A stretch of DNA of 64,000 nt from Blattamonas nauphoetae (taxonomy: Eukaryota; Preaxostyla; Oxymonadida), in the NCBI GenBank assembly GCA_033064195.1, contig JARBJD010000113.1, positions 147,233-211,232 of the forward strand, given 5' to 3'. How positions within the stretch are numbered: the stretch's first letter is position 1; each line of letters opens with the position of its first letter. The notes beneath the pieces were generated by a model, which saw nothing but the letters and a program-made list of their open reading frames with translations, was not told where the DNA came from and searched no databases. The position numbers and the translations under genes are program-made. Positions 45,501 through 55,655 of the stretch are shown in pieces.

Positions 45501-47567
45501 AGATCGGATGGAAATATAACGGACGGAACGACTTTACTAATTGAATTGGGGAGGATATCGCCGCTGAACGAAGACAGCATCGACGACAGCGTCAGTGAAG
45601 AGGAAGCAAGAAGTACGAAGAGTAATGCAGACAACGATCAGCCATCTAAAGATCGTCTCGATGGAGTGGAAGACGAATCAGATGTTGATGACGACGGCGA
45701 AGAGTCCGATCGAGGTTTTGATGAAGATGTGGATGATGAAGAGGCCGAAACCGAAGAGGGGAAGAGTCAGTTCGACACTAAGTGTGGCAATTGGGATGAT
45801 GGAGTTCATGTCGAAAAGAAGAAAAGACCTCTCCCAGCGATGAAGCTGCCTGAACTACTTTTCCAGCACAAATCACATTTCATCATCCGAAGCAACATTC
45901 TGACCCGGACAGAGAAAGGGACAGACGAGAAAGGAAGACCAGAACCGAGCACTGTTCTGTTTTCAGAACCCATCACGAGGGGTGTCGTTTCTGTCACTTT
46001 CATTGTGCTGACACTCGCCGAATCGGTTGGTTTGTATTCTCTCTAACCAAATTATCTGCAGGATATGAGGGCTTCTTCAATTTCGGCCTTCTCGACTCTT
46101 CTGCTGCTGTTCCTCGTCTCGGAGAAGTTATGGGGGAGACTCTGCAAGGTGTGCTCTTTTATTGGATGATCAATGCCAATTCTCACTCTGTCTGCTCAGG
46201 TTCAATTGGTCTCACGACAGATGGTGATCTGCACGTATTCAATCAGTCAAGTCTCAACGAAGTGTTGTCCAATTATCTCGGAAAAAACGACCGCATTGTG
46301 ATGGAAGTGAACATGGACTCAAAACCACGAACTGTCCAATTCTTTGTGAACGGGAAGGCTGGGAAGTGTTATGTGAGTGGGATTCCAGAATCAGTGAGAA
46401 TTGGTGTTTGTGATCTCTTCATTTCGGTTCTCACTTGTTCAGTTCTCTGCTGGTGTGATGGGATCATCTCTCCAAATTGCGAGCATCGTCCACTCCACGC
46501 AAGCGACACCTCTCGCCGACAAGATGAAGGAGATCAGATGGACTGACAACAAAAAGTCAATTAAAGAACGAAAAGGAAACCGTGGCCAACCGTTTCGAAG
46601 GGAAAGAGATGGATGGATGCCCGCTCTGCTCTGCAGAAATCCGGACCATTTCAAGATTGAGGGAAATGTGATTACTCGCACGGCATCCGGCTCCACTGGA
46701 CTCACCTCACCATTCAGCACAGTGATGTTGGATGGAGTGGTTGTGAAGACGATGAAGTCTGTGACTGTGACAATCCTCGCCCTTCCCCAAACTGAAAGTA
46801 TGCTCCTACTTTTGTGATTCTGTTCAGGTTCGTGTGGAGTTGTCATGGTTGGCTGTCTGAAGGCGGGCAAAAGTCTTCCTGAATATCGGAAAGGACTCGG
46901 ATTTCAGAAGAGGGGTTTGCAGATTTTTGTCTCGACGATCTCCCCGCTTGACTTTCCTTGTGTCTTTGCCCTCTCTCCTTCAGCCTCGTTTGCACTCTGC
47001 TCGTTTGATGGAATGATACACCGTTCGACAGAGTGGGCGTCAATATTCAAGCCCTGCCACTCTCCACTCCGAGTTGGTGACCAAGTGGTGTTGGAGGTGG
47101 ACACTCGATCTCAACCCGACCACTCTCGCTTCTTTGTGAATGGGAAAGCTGGACAAAACGACAGTAGTGATTCTGATAAAAAGCTGATGATCGGAGTCTG
47201 CTCTTCTTGATTCTCTCATCATTATCATTCTTGATGCTATCTGATTCAGTTCTCTCTCGCTGGACCTGGAACTGCGATCCGAATTGATACCGTCACAGGA
47301 TTTGATGGACGCTCTGAAGATGTCACCGACCTCGCTGGCAAGACGAAGAGGAATGAATCTCCTGACATTGAGGAAAAATTGAAGTTATCTGAAGTAGCGA
47401 AACTGGGTGAAGTGGCGAAATTATGTGAAGAAGTGAAGTTCACTGAAGCAGTCAAATTGGATGAAGCATCTCCAGATGTCCCCGACCTTGATGATCACAC
47501 AATGACCAATGAATCGGATGCCCAGAACGAAACATTTTCGTCTTGCAGTTTGTGTTGGATCCTCTGA
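42550..47567 (+). CDS. NEK-like kinase with coiled coil and SPRY-type repeats, copy 2, C-terminal CaaX box
   Basis: Exon structure, kinase motifs and coiled coil match copy 1 and can be read at +5,161. The central SPRY repeats (about 44,900-46,290) are diverged and have a differently built acidic linker (about 45,480-45,790). The 3' end reads past the hexapeptide repeat through an acidic tail to TGA 47,565-47,567. The last residues are SSCSLCWIL. CWIL fits a CaaX prenylation box of the Leu-ending, geranylgeranyl type, so this copy could be membrane-anchored while copy 1 would not be. A one-base difference at 44,275-44,282 (one extra T) falls in an intron. Confidence 0.7.
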
Positions 47568-48570
47568 TTCGAATGATGGGTGCTGTATGCGACAGAATTA
47601 TCAAAACATGGAAGTTGTAAGAATGATTTTTCTTATATCTTGATTTTGGAGAGAGGACATTCATCTTGATGGAGAAAACAAGTTATTTCGATGTTTGAGG
47701 TGAACGGTTCAGAAAATTACAATACTGGTTGATCATCTCGCAGGATGAATGACAAATGATGCGAGAAAACGTGAAGATAACAATCCCAATCAGTTCGTTC
47801 AAAACAATGGGACTGAATCAAATTGATCGAATCGTTTCATCCGACACTCCACGTTCATTTTAAGCGTGCGTAACTTTAACAACTCTCAGTAAGAATTGCG
47901 AATATACTGGCCTATACTGGCCTGAGCGAGCCTTTTGGCTCGGTCAGTGTCACCTCGTTTCTCTTCTAAGGGCCCGATCACTCTTTCTGAGAGAATTGAC
48001 TCAAATTGCTGATATATTGTGATATGTCGTGTACGACAGCTTCTACGATTATTCCTTCACACACCAGATTACCTATGCTTTCAACGTCGATTGGTTCTCG
48101 ACAAACTGAAATGGAGTTCTTCGCGTTTGAATCATCTTCCACTTTCCATTGTCACATCACACAGTCATGGACAAAAATTTTCGTCATACCTGTCCAGAAA
48201 TACCGAGGAGTGAAACGTCGTTTTTGTTTTGTCAGACTCTTCATCATCCAAAACGTACATTGTGGCGAGAAAACCAGAGCAAACAGTTGTTTCGTTACGG
48301 AGATACAGTAGAATGAAGAGTCTGAAAAAAAGTGACAAAAATATGTGCGCAACCATACTCGACCATTTTTCACACAGGGAGAGGTTGTGATGATATGAGA
48401 TCATTTTTGCCTAAATAAACGAGATCCTCCGACTCTTCCGCAAGAAAAAGCAAACATTCACAAAAAACTGCCTGTAGTGGAAAGCTTCGTATTTCTCACC
48501 CACAAACTGTCGACCAGGCTACCTACCTCGATGCGTGTCGATGTCATGTCACATCCACACATGTGTAGTT
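47568..48570. other. Intergenic region with a short direct repeat and a hairpin
   Basis: About 1 kb without a convincing gene. It contains two direct copies of ATACTGGCCT (about 47,904-47,923) next to a hairpin at 47,922-47,947. Confidence 0.4.
47922..47947. terminator. GC-rich hairpin, 11-bp stem with one mismatch
   Basis: CTGAGCGAGCC and GGCTCGGTCAG pair around a TTTT loop. It lies about 350 bp downstream of the kinase stop and about 620 bp from the end of the opposing LRR gene. A termination or 3'-processing role is only a guess. Confidence 0.3.
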
Positions 48571-49472
48571 TCAGCTTCGAACTCCAGCCCAATTCGTCAC
48601 ACCTGAACAAGTCACTTTTTGTGACGAAAACTTTTGTCCGTGACTGACAACCACCTCGACCATCTCCACTCGCATCTGCCGAGCAATCTTCACGGTCAAC
48701 TTCGGCTCCTCGCTGAACCGCTCTTCTCCGTTGCTCGATCGGCCAGTCCGCAGCTCCTGGTGCGAGCTCACAACACGCTGCCCCGATCCGACCGACTCGA
48801 CTCCAAACGAGCTCACCAGCCCCATCTCCTCTGTCTTCTCACTCACTCCCACTTCCAATACTTCCAACTGCCGAATCGTCTTCTTCCGCTTTCGCTCTGC
48901 TTCTTATCGTTCCTGTGCTTGTCGGTTTGCTTCCGTCGTCAGCGTCCGACCTCGAGACTCCCCGTCCTTCCGGTCCTCTTCCTTCCTCTTCGTCAGCTCC
49001 TTCGTTTATTCACCCAGCGTGATCACCAGCTTCGCTCCAGCATCCAGCTGCTCCAGCAGTTCCCGCTCCTTCCGCTCGCATTCTCGCTGTGTCTCGATCA
49101 GCAGCAGATGCTGGGAGACAAGAAAGTGACATCGCTCCAACAGATTCGCTCCTTCGCTCGCTGTCAGGCTACGAAGTTCAGTCATTTCATCCATATCCTG
49201 TCGGAGCGACACCAAATTCGGCTTCACACTCTCCTCAAACCCATCTCTCCACCGTTTCCTGTTCTTGTCCAGCAGCTCCTTCAGCGAAGACAGAAGCATA
49301 TGCGAGCAGGTAGTGCGAACAATCATTGAATCTGAAGTCCACGGTCAGCAGACACATGTTCGTCCGAAGTGTCGAGATCAGCGAGTTCACAGTGTTGTTC
49401 GTCTAGTTATTTGACACCACGTTCATGAGCCGCAGTTTCTCGTTCGTGGCCAGTGCTCCACTCAGCGCCATC
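48571..49472 (-). pseudogene. Truncated leucine-rich-repeat / coiled-coil protein gene
   Basis: Reading the minus strand from 49,472, MALSGALATNEKLRLMNVV and ISTLRTNMCLLTVDFRFND match the end of an LRR array. A frameshift at about 49,290-49,320 leads to KELLDKNRKRWRDG and a long coiled coil (ETQRECERKERELLEQLDAG and onward) ending at TGA 48,571-48,573. A TAG in the LRR part and TAA codons at 49,006-49,008 and 48,904-48,906 are read as Gln. Each falls inside Gln/Glu/Lys-rich helix where Gln fits. The 5' part of the LRR array is missing, with non-coding DNA directly upstream, so it is a fragment. Confidence 0.6.
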
Positions 49473-50759
49473 CCTCCCAGTAGTATAGTAGACGATTTGG
49501 GAACCAGATTGAAATAGTCGTTGAAAACCAAAGTTGAAAGTCAATTCCAATTGACCATTTCTAAATCTTGTATTAAAAGGAATTTAGGCCATTTCAATGA
49601 TGCCAATATTTGACCTAAATTCCAAAAATATATCCAATATTTTGACCTCATTTTAAGCGTCAATTTTGAAGCAAATTTTTGTCATATTCCAAAAATGTTG
49701 TCACTTTTTTTGATGTTTTTTCACTTTTGAACTCGAAAAAAGTGAATCCAACTTGAGAACCACATCGAAAAAAATAGAAAAAAATTCTAAAATGTCGGGG
49801 ACGATGTGAGTCATCGATCAAAACAATCCCGATGAAAATCGGTTGAGAATTCGTGGAGCTAGGTACCGAACTGTGGTCGAAAAAGTGACCAAAAAGTCGA
49901 TTTTCAGAACTTGCTTAAAACTGCTGCTATATGGCTCAAATACACCTCAAACACCTTCTAAAATTAAAAAATCGATTTCAGAAGGTGAAATTCGCGATAA
50001 AAAACACTTTTGGGATTTTTGGTTTGATCAAGGCCGGATCGGGATTTTTGTTGATCAACCCACATTCCGTTTTTGAATTTCTCCGCTTTTTAAAAAATGA
50101 GTATGCGCTTTCTCTGTTGTCATTTTTAGGATCACTTTTCCCTCCGATTTGCGTTTTTTCACTTCATTTCGCTCGGAGACGTCTTTTGGCGCCTCTTTTC
50201 ATCTTCACTTTTTCACGTCATCTTTCACCACTTTTTTCACAAGTTTTCGTTTTTCGCCTTAGATTTTTCATATTCTTCGCGTTCGCGTCCTTCCGACGCT
50301 TTTCCTAGGTTTCCTAACATCTCACCTTCATAGTCCTCTTTTTTTGATACCACCTTTTTCACGTCACTTTTTCCACACTTTTTCCACTTTCGAATTGTTT
50401 CTCGCCGTTTTCACCCGCCGGAGGTTCTTTTGGACCTTCCGAGAAGGGTTCTCTTAATTTTGCTAGCGTTTTGGTTCACTCTTTCTTTCATAATGTTGGT
50501 TTTTCGTCTTTCCACGTTCTAACTTTTGATCTTGTTTGTTTGTTGTATCACCACTTCAACCCCTTCAATCACTCATTTCACCTCCCCTGTTTCTCATTTC
50601 ACTTCAACGTTATCGCCTTTCATTCTGTCCATTCCACCACCGCTTTTTCAGTCGTTTCGTTCTCTTTTGCACATCACAATAGCACATTTTTCATCCTTTT
50701 TTTCACCTAATTAGACCAAAAGAGAGTGAAACAAGCAACAATGAAATGGGTAAGTATGA
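49473..50759. other. AT-rich non-coding region
   Basis: About 1.3 kb of AT-rich sequence with poly-T/poly-A runs between the LRR fragment and the satellite array. Open frames here (for example 49,931-50,308) are low-complexity Phe/Leu/Ser runs that I do not accept as genes. Confidence 0.4.
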
Positions 50760-51695
50760 TAGCAAAGGCTGAGACGGAAGAAGTGAAAATTGTGGGAAAG
50801 TATTGAGTTTGAAGAACATATTCATCTAAATTTCACAAAATTAGAGTACTAAAATGTAGATGAAGTGAGAATGAGACGATAAAACAAAATCATGTACCAG
50901 ATCGGAGCGATCTTGATTCTTCGTGTTTCGTTGGTACACCACTTCACCCTATGAACGGGTTCGTCAAAATTTCACAAACAAAGAGAAAAAAAGAGTGATT
51001 GAAGTGAAAACTAAAAGATAAAACAAAATCTCGTACCAGATCTGAACGATCTTTGTTGTTCGCGTTTCATTGGTACACCACTTCACTTTATGAACGAGTT
51101 TGACCAAAATGTTTCTAATTAGAGTAAAATTGTGAAGTGAAACAAAGTTAGCAACGATAAAGTGAAGTGACGTACCAGATCTCTCCAATCATTGTTTTTC
51201 TCACTTCGTTGGTACACCACTTCACCTTTTGAACGCGTTCATCAAAATTTCAGAAAACAAGAGGAATTAAGAGTGAGTGAAGTGAAAACAAAACGATGAA
51301 ACACATTCATGTACCAGATCTCACCGATCATTTCAGATTGAGTCTCGTTGGTACACCAGTGTGTTTTATGAAAGATTAGAGCAAAAATGTCGGTAACTGG
51401 CAACTTAACGGTCAAACTCAAAAGTTGATGAAATGTTGCTTAATACATTTCACTATATCATTTATTGTCATTTTTTCGCTTTTTAACGTGAGCAAACCCT
51501 TCGATCCTTCAGTGTATCCACAGATTGTGACCAAGGGTTGATCTAACTCTATCCCTACACAATCGCCTTGAAAGTCATAATTGACTAGAATTCAACGTTT
51601 TCAGAGAGTATTTCTTCAAATAATTGGTAAATAGTGATGATTTAACGTTTAATGACTCCAATCAAATGAAATTGTTCAAAAAAAAGAGAAAAAGT

Positions 51696-51770
51696 TGGAT
51701 CCACCAGGAATCGAACCCTGGACCTTATGAGTAGAAGTGCTCCGTACAACTCCTACACTATTCTTGTTCA
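51696..51770 (-). pseudogene. tRNA-like remnant, Met(CAT)-type loop
   Basis: On the minus strand a B-box (GGTTCGATTCC, 51,707-51,717) sits in a 4-bp T-stem. An A-box-like TAGTGTAGGAGT (51,749-51,760) and a CTCATAA loop are present. A 3' TGGATCCA precedes a T5 run. The 3' half of the anticodon stem and a matching 5' acceptor strand are missing, so it cannot fold as a full tRNA. It is probably a decayed tRNA or a tRNA-derived repeat. Confidence 0.45.
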
Positions 51771-51849
51771 AAATTTTTTTTCCTGTTTGCATATTCTATT
51801 CACACTTCACCCGATCCTTTTTCCTGTCACTTTTTCACAATGTCGGATC

Positions 51850-51893
51850 GTCTTCACAGCCCCCCGCTCAAGAGCAGGGGGGGCTGTGAAGAC
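51850..51893. repeat. 44-nt near-perfect GC-rich hairpin
   Basis: GTCTTCACAGCCCCCC pairs perfectly with GGGGGGCTGTGAAGAC around GCTCAAGAGCAG. It stands out in AT-rich sequence inside the foldback element, about 80 bp from the tRNA-like remnant. Confidence 0.8.
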
Positions 51894-54140
51894 TATTAGA
51901 GAATTATCAAAAGAAACGTAGAAAAAAGGATCTTTGTGAAGTGTAAATACGAAAAGGTACCCTCCTTCCAAAACCCGTCACTTTCCAAAACCCGTCACAC
52001 TTTTGACGGGTCATCTTTTTGTTGTTTCCACCTCTCATTTTCATCTCAAAATTGTTTTTATTCAACTTTTTTTTGAAATGAAATCAATTGAAAACAAATC
52101 GAGAAAAAAGTCAACATAGTAATACCTCCTTGTTCTGGTCAAGGTGATCAACCCTGAATTTTGTTGTGGGTGATCCTCCTCGACCAGTCATCGTACAGAC
52201 CTCTCGTTTTCACTGAATCGAATGTTTTGGTGGAATTGAAGCTTTTCTACCATTTTCATTCTTTTCTGAACAACTCTTAATTCTCATCTTTTTCTAAAAA
52301 CTCATGTTTTCGACAGTTTTCACACAAATTTGGCATCTATCTAAACTTTTTTGAAGAAATGATCATTTGACCAAGAGAATGATGCTCTCCGAATGATTTT
52401 TACAAAAATTTGTGACAAGTGAAGAAGTTGTAGTGACGGAAAGGTTGCATTTTTGATCGTTGGGCGCAAAATGATGAAATGACGGAAATGTCTGTTGCAT
52501 AAACAAGATTGAAAATGACAGAAAAGCTTCAATTCCACCAAAACATTCGATTCAGTGAAAACGAGAGGTCTGTACGATGACTGGTCGAGGAGGATCACCC
52601 ACAACAAAATTCAGGGTTGATCACCTTGACCAGAACAAGGAGGTATTACTATGTTGACTTTTTTCTCGATTTGTTTTCAATTGATTTCATTTCAAAAAAA
52701 AGTTGAATAAAAACAATTTTGAGATGAAAATGAGAGGTGGAAACAACAAAAAGATGACCCGTCAAAAGTGTGACGGGTTTTGGAAAGTGACGGGTTTTGG
52801 AAGGAGGGTACCTCGTTCGGTCAAGAAGGTTGATCAACCCTTGGTTTACAAAAATGGGTCTGGACTCCGATCAAGGCGTTTGCTCACCCTAAAAAGTGGA
52901 AAAACATCAATATTTGAATTAGTGAAATGGAATAAATGTCTTTTTAAGTGGTTTTGAGTTTGACCGTTAGGTTGCCATTTACCAAAATGTCAATAAAGAG
53001 ATCAAAATTGTGAAGTGAAACAAGGTTTGAAGTGATAAAACACAAACATGTACCAGATCTTGCAGTTCATTTTTATCTTGACGATCAAACATTTTTAGTT
53101 CTGTGTTCCACTTTGTTTTGATCAAAAAAGAGAATTGAAATCAAATAGTTGTGAAATGAAACGATAAGGTGAAGTGGTGTACCTGATCTGGAGGATCACT
53201 TCAGATCGCGTTTTGTTGGTACACCGTTGTGTTTTAGAAAAAATGAAGAGCACAAATCGAAGGGTGGTGAAGTGTAAAAAGTGAAATGAAAGTTGAATCA
53301 AAGTAAAACAAAGTGGTGTACCAACGCATACAATTTTACCGATGAATCACGAAGTTTTTCGAGCAAAGATGAGGATCAAAGTTTTGTTCACGTCATTTTA
53401 AATTTTAATTTTTGAAAAAAGTGAGAGACAATGAGAAAAATTTGACAATGAAGTGAAAATGAGAGGATAAAGTGAAGTCTTGTACCAGAAAAGAGAATGA
53501 CAAAAGTGAAGTGAAAATTCTGGTACAATAGTGTGTCTTATAAACTGATTCATAAAAAAAGAGATCAAACCTGTTCTAATTCTTCAGAGAAAGACATTTT
53601 CGAAGCCTAAGACACAATAGTGTCCCTGAGTTTGATGATCACCCAGATTGGGTACAAGAGAAAGTTTTATAAAGAGATGAATAAAAAAGAAGAGAATACC
53701 TGTTGAGTGTCGGTGGTGGCACATCCTTTCAAACGATAAAACACACTTGTGTACCCAAGATCCGAGGTCAAGTTTGGTTCGATCGGCGTTGGTACATAAG
53801 GAAGTTTTAGGAAAGAATGAATTGAATAAGAGAACAAACCATTTAAGAATAAGTCGGAAATGAAATTCCAGAAGATAAGACACAATAGTGTACCTGAACG
53901 AGAGAGACAGAAAATAGTCAATGATCGAGAACGAGAAAGTGATGTAGGAAAAGAAAGGAGAACAAATGTGAAACTAGAAAGCGTGACACACCTAAATCAA
54001 ACGGTAAAGAGCCAACAGGAACGAGATGAGAGGATCGAGTCCATTTGAAGGACTTTCTCTGATCAAACAAGACTGATCGAACCCATCGATGAGAGGATCG
54101 AAGTTCGGAAGATCACCAACGATAAAAACACGAAAGCAAT

Positions 54141-54170
54141 TTTATTTTTGAATTTTTTAATTTGTATTAA
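54141..54170 (+). promoter_or_regulatory. T-rich viral start-proximal motif (S74 gene)
   Basis: TTTTATTTTTGAATTTTTTA, then TTTGTATTAA, directly abuts the ATG. It is the same composition as the motif before the capsid genes, though less well conserved. Confidence 0.4.
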
Positions 54171-55221
54171 ATGAATCCAACTGCGATGTACAACGAAAGA
54201 CGTCGAGTATGTTCAGAACAAGCATTAATTGAATCAATGAGAGAAGAGAACTGTTCGCTAGTCTCTGAGTATGTCAGAAATAATGTGCCGGTGACGTATG
54301 TTCATGAGGGAATGTCATTTTTTATTTTCTATGAAAGAGCAAACAGAAATGAATCGACAAAAATACAATTCACAAATGATTGAGAAAATGATTGATCATA
54401 ATCTCTCAACAACCAACGAGAATGCAGCAGTGATTGACTCACTACAGAAGACAACAGAAGCACATAAGACAGCGATATCATCAATCCAAAAAGTAGTCAG
54501 CACAAATGGATCAATCACGACACCAGAAATTGGAGGATTGATCAATGTGAATGGAGCAAAGTGGAACATCTCAGAAGGATCACTTCCGAGGTATCCTGGA
54601 ACATATCCGGCATCAACATTTAAGTCTGGCATTTCAATTTCACAATCGATTGCAGAAACATCAGAAATTCAGTTCAATGGTGATGGTATCATTATGTGGT
54701 CACCGTGTGACTCACCAGCTTTGTATTACTATGACGAGGATACTGGTTCAGGAGTTTTTTCAATCTCCTCAACAGGAAGTTTTTTTCAACTGTCAGACAG
54801 AAGAGTCAAAAGGAATATTGTTCCATACCCCGATGTTCTTGAACAACTGAATAAAGTCGAAATCGTGCAGTACCAATTCAACACATTTGATTCGAAGATC
54901 AACAAAGTGACAAAGCAAATTGAAAAAGAGACTGATGAAGAACACTTGAAGAACTGCAAAGAGAAATGTGAATGCCTGAAGAAGGAAAGTGAGAAGAAAC
55001 ACATTGGTGTAATTGCTCAACAGATCCAAGGCATATTCCCCGAAGTCGTGAATGATTCCAATCCAGATTGTCTTCAAGTTGATTATGCAGAACTCTCTTG
55101 CTTCTGTGTGAAAGCTATTCAGGAATTATCCTCTATCGTCGGACAACAACAGACACTCATCAATGAACTCATTCAAAAATATAATTCACTGATCGAAACA
55201 CTGGTTAATACTCCAACATGA
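54171..55221 (+). CDS. Virion fibre-like protein with S74 intramolecular-chaperone peptidase domain (frameshifted)
   Basis: From ATG 54,171 an N-terminal helical region leads into DHNLSTTNENAAVIDSLQ and a Gly-rich middle. The C-terminal ~140 residues are a peptidase S74 domain: LSDRRVKRNIVPY, HIGVIAQQIQGIFPEVV, and VDYAELSCFCVKAIQEL with a closing coiled coil. In the family the Ser of SDRR and the nearby Lys act in self-cleavage after fibre trimerisation. TGA stop at 55,219-55,221. The first 48 codons are in another frame. A one-base slip in the T6 run at about 54,318 would join them (MSFLFSMKEQTEMNR), so a sequence error or a real frameshift is present. S74 domains occur on phage tail fibres and on eukaryotic virus proteins. 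Here the protein would decorate the capsid. Confidence 0.75.
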
Positions 55222-55615
55222 GATCAACCAGAAATTCGTAATACTCTTTGGTTATTTTTCCATTGATTGTCTCCGTTGTTTCCATCTCAATTGAATCACC
55301 AGAACTGTCTTTAAACCAGATCTTCACAATTGATTGTCGAGTACTTAATTCCCACTTCTTTCGCTTCGCAATCTGTTCGTTACAGAAAGCAACAAATGAA
55401 TCATTGAATGCTTCAGTCTGGATCCAATCACCATGTATTGTGATGTGTTGAGGAATATCTTTGGAAATGACAGTTGAGTGACCATTAATTTCTTCCTTCA
55501 CATGAATGAGTTTACAGTCGAGAAAGTGAACATATTTTTGATTTCTTGATTTAGAAAAATCTGGAGGGAGTTGAGCAGTGTGAGAATTCTGAATTGAGAA
55601 ATAACGCTTCACCAT
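55205..55615 (-). CDS. Small virus-block protein of unknown function (136 aa)
   Basis: ATG at 55,615, preceded by the T-rich motif. It has mixed alpha/beta character with several beta-like stretches (HITIHGDWIQTEAFNDSF, IVKIWFKDSSGDSIEMETT) and no signal or TM segment. It ends at TAA 55,205-55,207. If UAR is Gln here too it would extend to TGA 55,169-55,171. It overlaps the 3' end of the S74 gene convergently. A single-jelly-roll minor capsid role is conceivable but unproven. Confidence 0.5.
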   Translation of the reverse strand: MVKRYFSIQNSHTAQLPPDFSKSRNQKYVHFLDCKLIHVKEEINGHSTVISKDIPQHITIHGDWIQTEAFNDSFVAFCNEQIAKRKKWELSTRQSIVKIWFKDSSGDSIEMETTETINGKITKEYYEFLVDLMLEY

Positions 55616-55618
55616 TTG

Positions 55619-55640
55619 TGTTTTCTACAAAAATACAATA
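55619..55640 (-). promoter_or_regulatory. T-rich viral start-proximal motif
   Basis: Minus strand: TTGTATTTTTGTAGAAAACA just upstream of ATG 55,615. It shares the TTGTATTTTT core with the motif before capsid gene A. Confidence 0.5.
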
Positions 55641-55655
55641 TCACATTTGTTCAAT

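Larger units (their letters stand above)
37352..47412 (+). repeat. Tandem duplication of a ~5.16-kb kinase gene unit
   Basis: Copy 1 starts at 37,352 and copy 2 at 42,513. They stay almost letter-identical at an offset of 5,161-5,162 up to about 39,740/44,902. They then diverge strongly until about 41,125/46,294, and are near-identical again (offset 5,169) to about 42,245/47,412. The 42,300-42,512 spacer is unique. Confidence 0.9.
51399..52976. mobile_element. 1.58-kb foldback element inserted in the satellite array
   Basis: The ends are inverted repeats beginning GGCAACYTAACGGTCAAACT (51,399 and 52,976). Outer arms (to about 51,560 and from about 52,813) are clearly diverged. Inner arms 51,956-52,248 and 52,520-52,812 (293 bp, bounded by GGTACC) look almost identical. 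I see no coding capacity. The flanks share an AAAATGTC tract that may be a target duplication. Confidence 0.65.
50760..53930. repeat. Satellite-like array, ~140-bp period, with GTACC…GGTAC dyads
   Basis: The motif TGTACC/CGTACCAGATC, followed ~40 bp later by TTGGTACACCACTTCAC, recurs at about 50,893, 51,033, 51,172 and 51,311. After a 1.58-kb insertion it recurs at about 53,047, 53,180 and 53,312. More diverged units follow at about 53,605, 53,740 and 53,885. Spacing is 133-140 bp. All units have the same orientation, and each has the potential for a GTACCA/TGGTAC stem. The array runs up to the virus-like gene block. Confidence 0.7.

Noticed and set aside
48634-49329. 231-codon plus-strand ORF
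   Set aside because: It is the complement of the LRR/coiled-coil frame, with shadow composition (Leu/Arg/Ser/His-rich).
49931-50308. 125-codon hydrophobic ORF
   Set aside because: Low-complexity Phe/Leu translation of poly-T DNA; no start context, no homology.
50893-51350. CRISPR array
   Set aside because: The period is ~140 bp with diverged units and no short identical repeats or unique spacers; the genome is eukaryotic.
54396-55077. Antisense ORFs over the S74 gene
   Set aside because: They lack domain logic and fall opposite a clear S74 domain.
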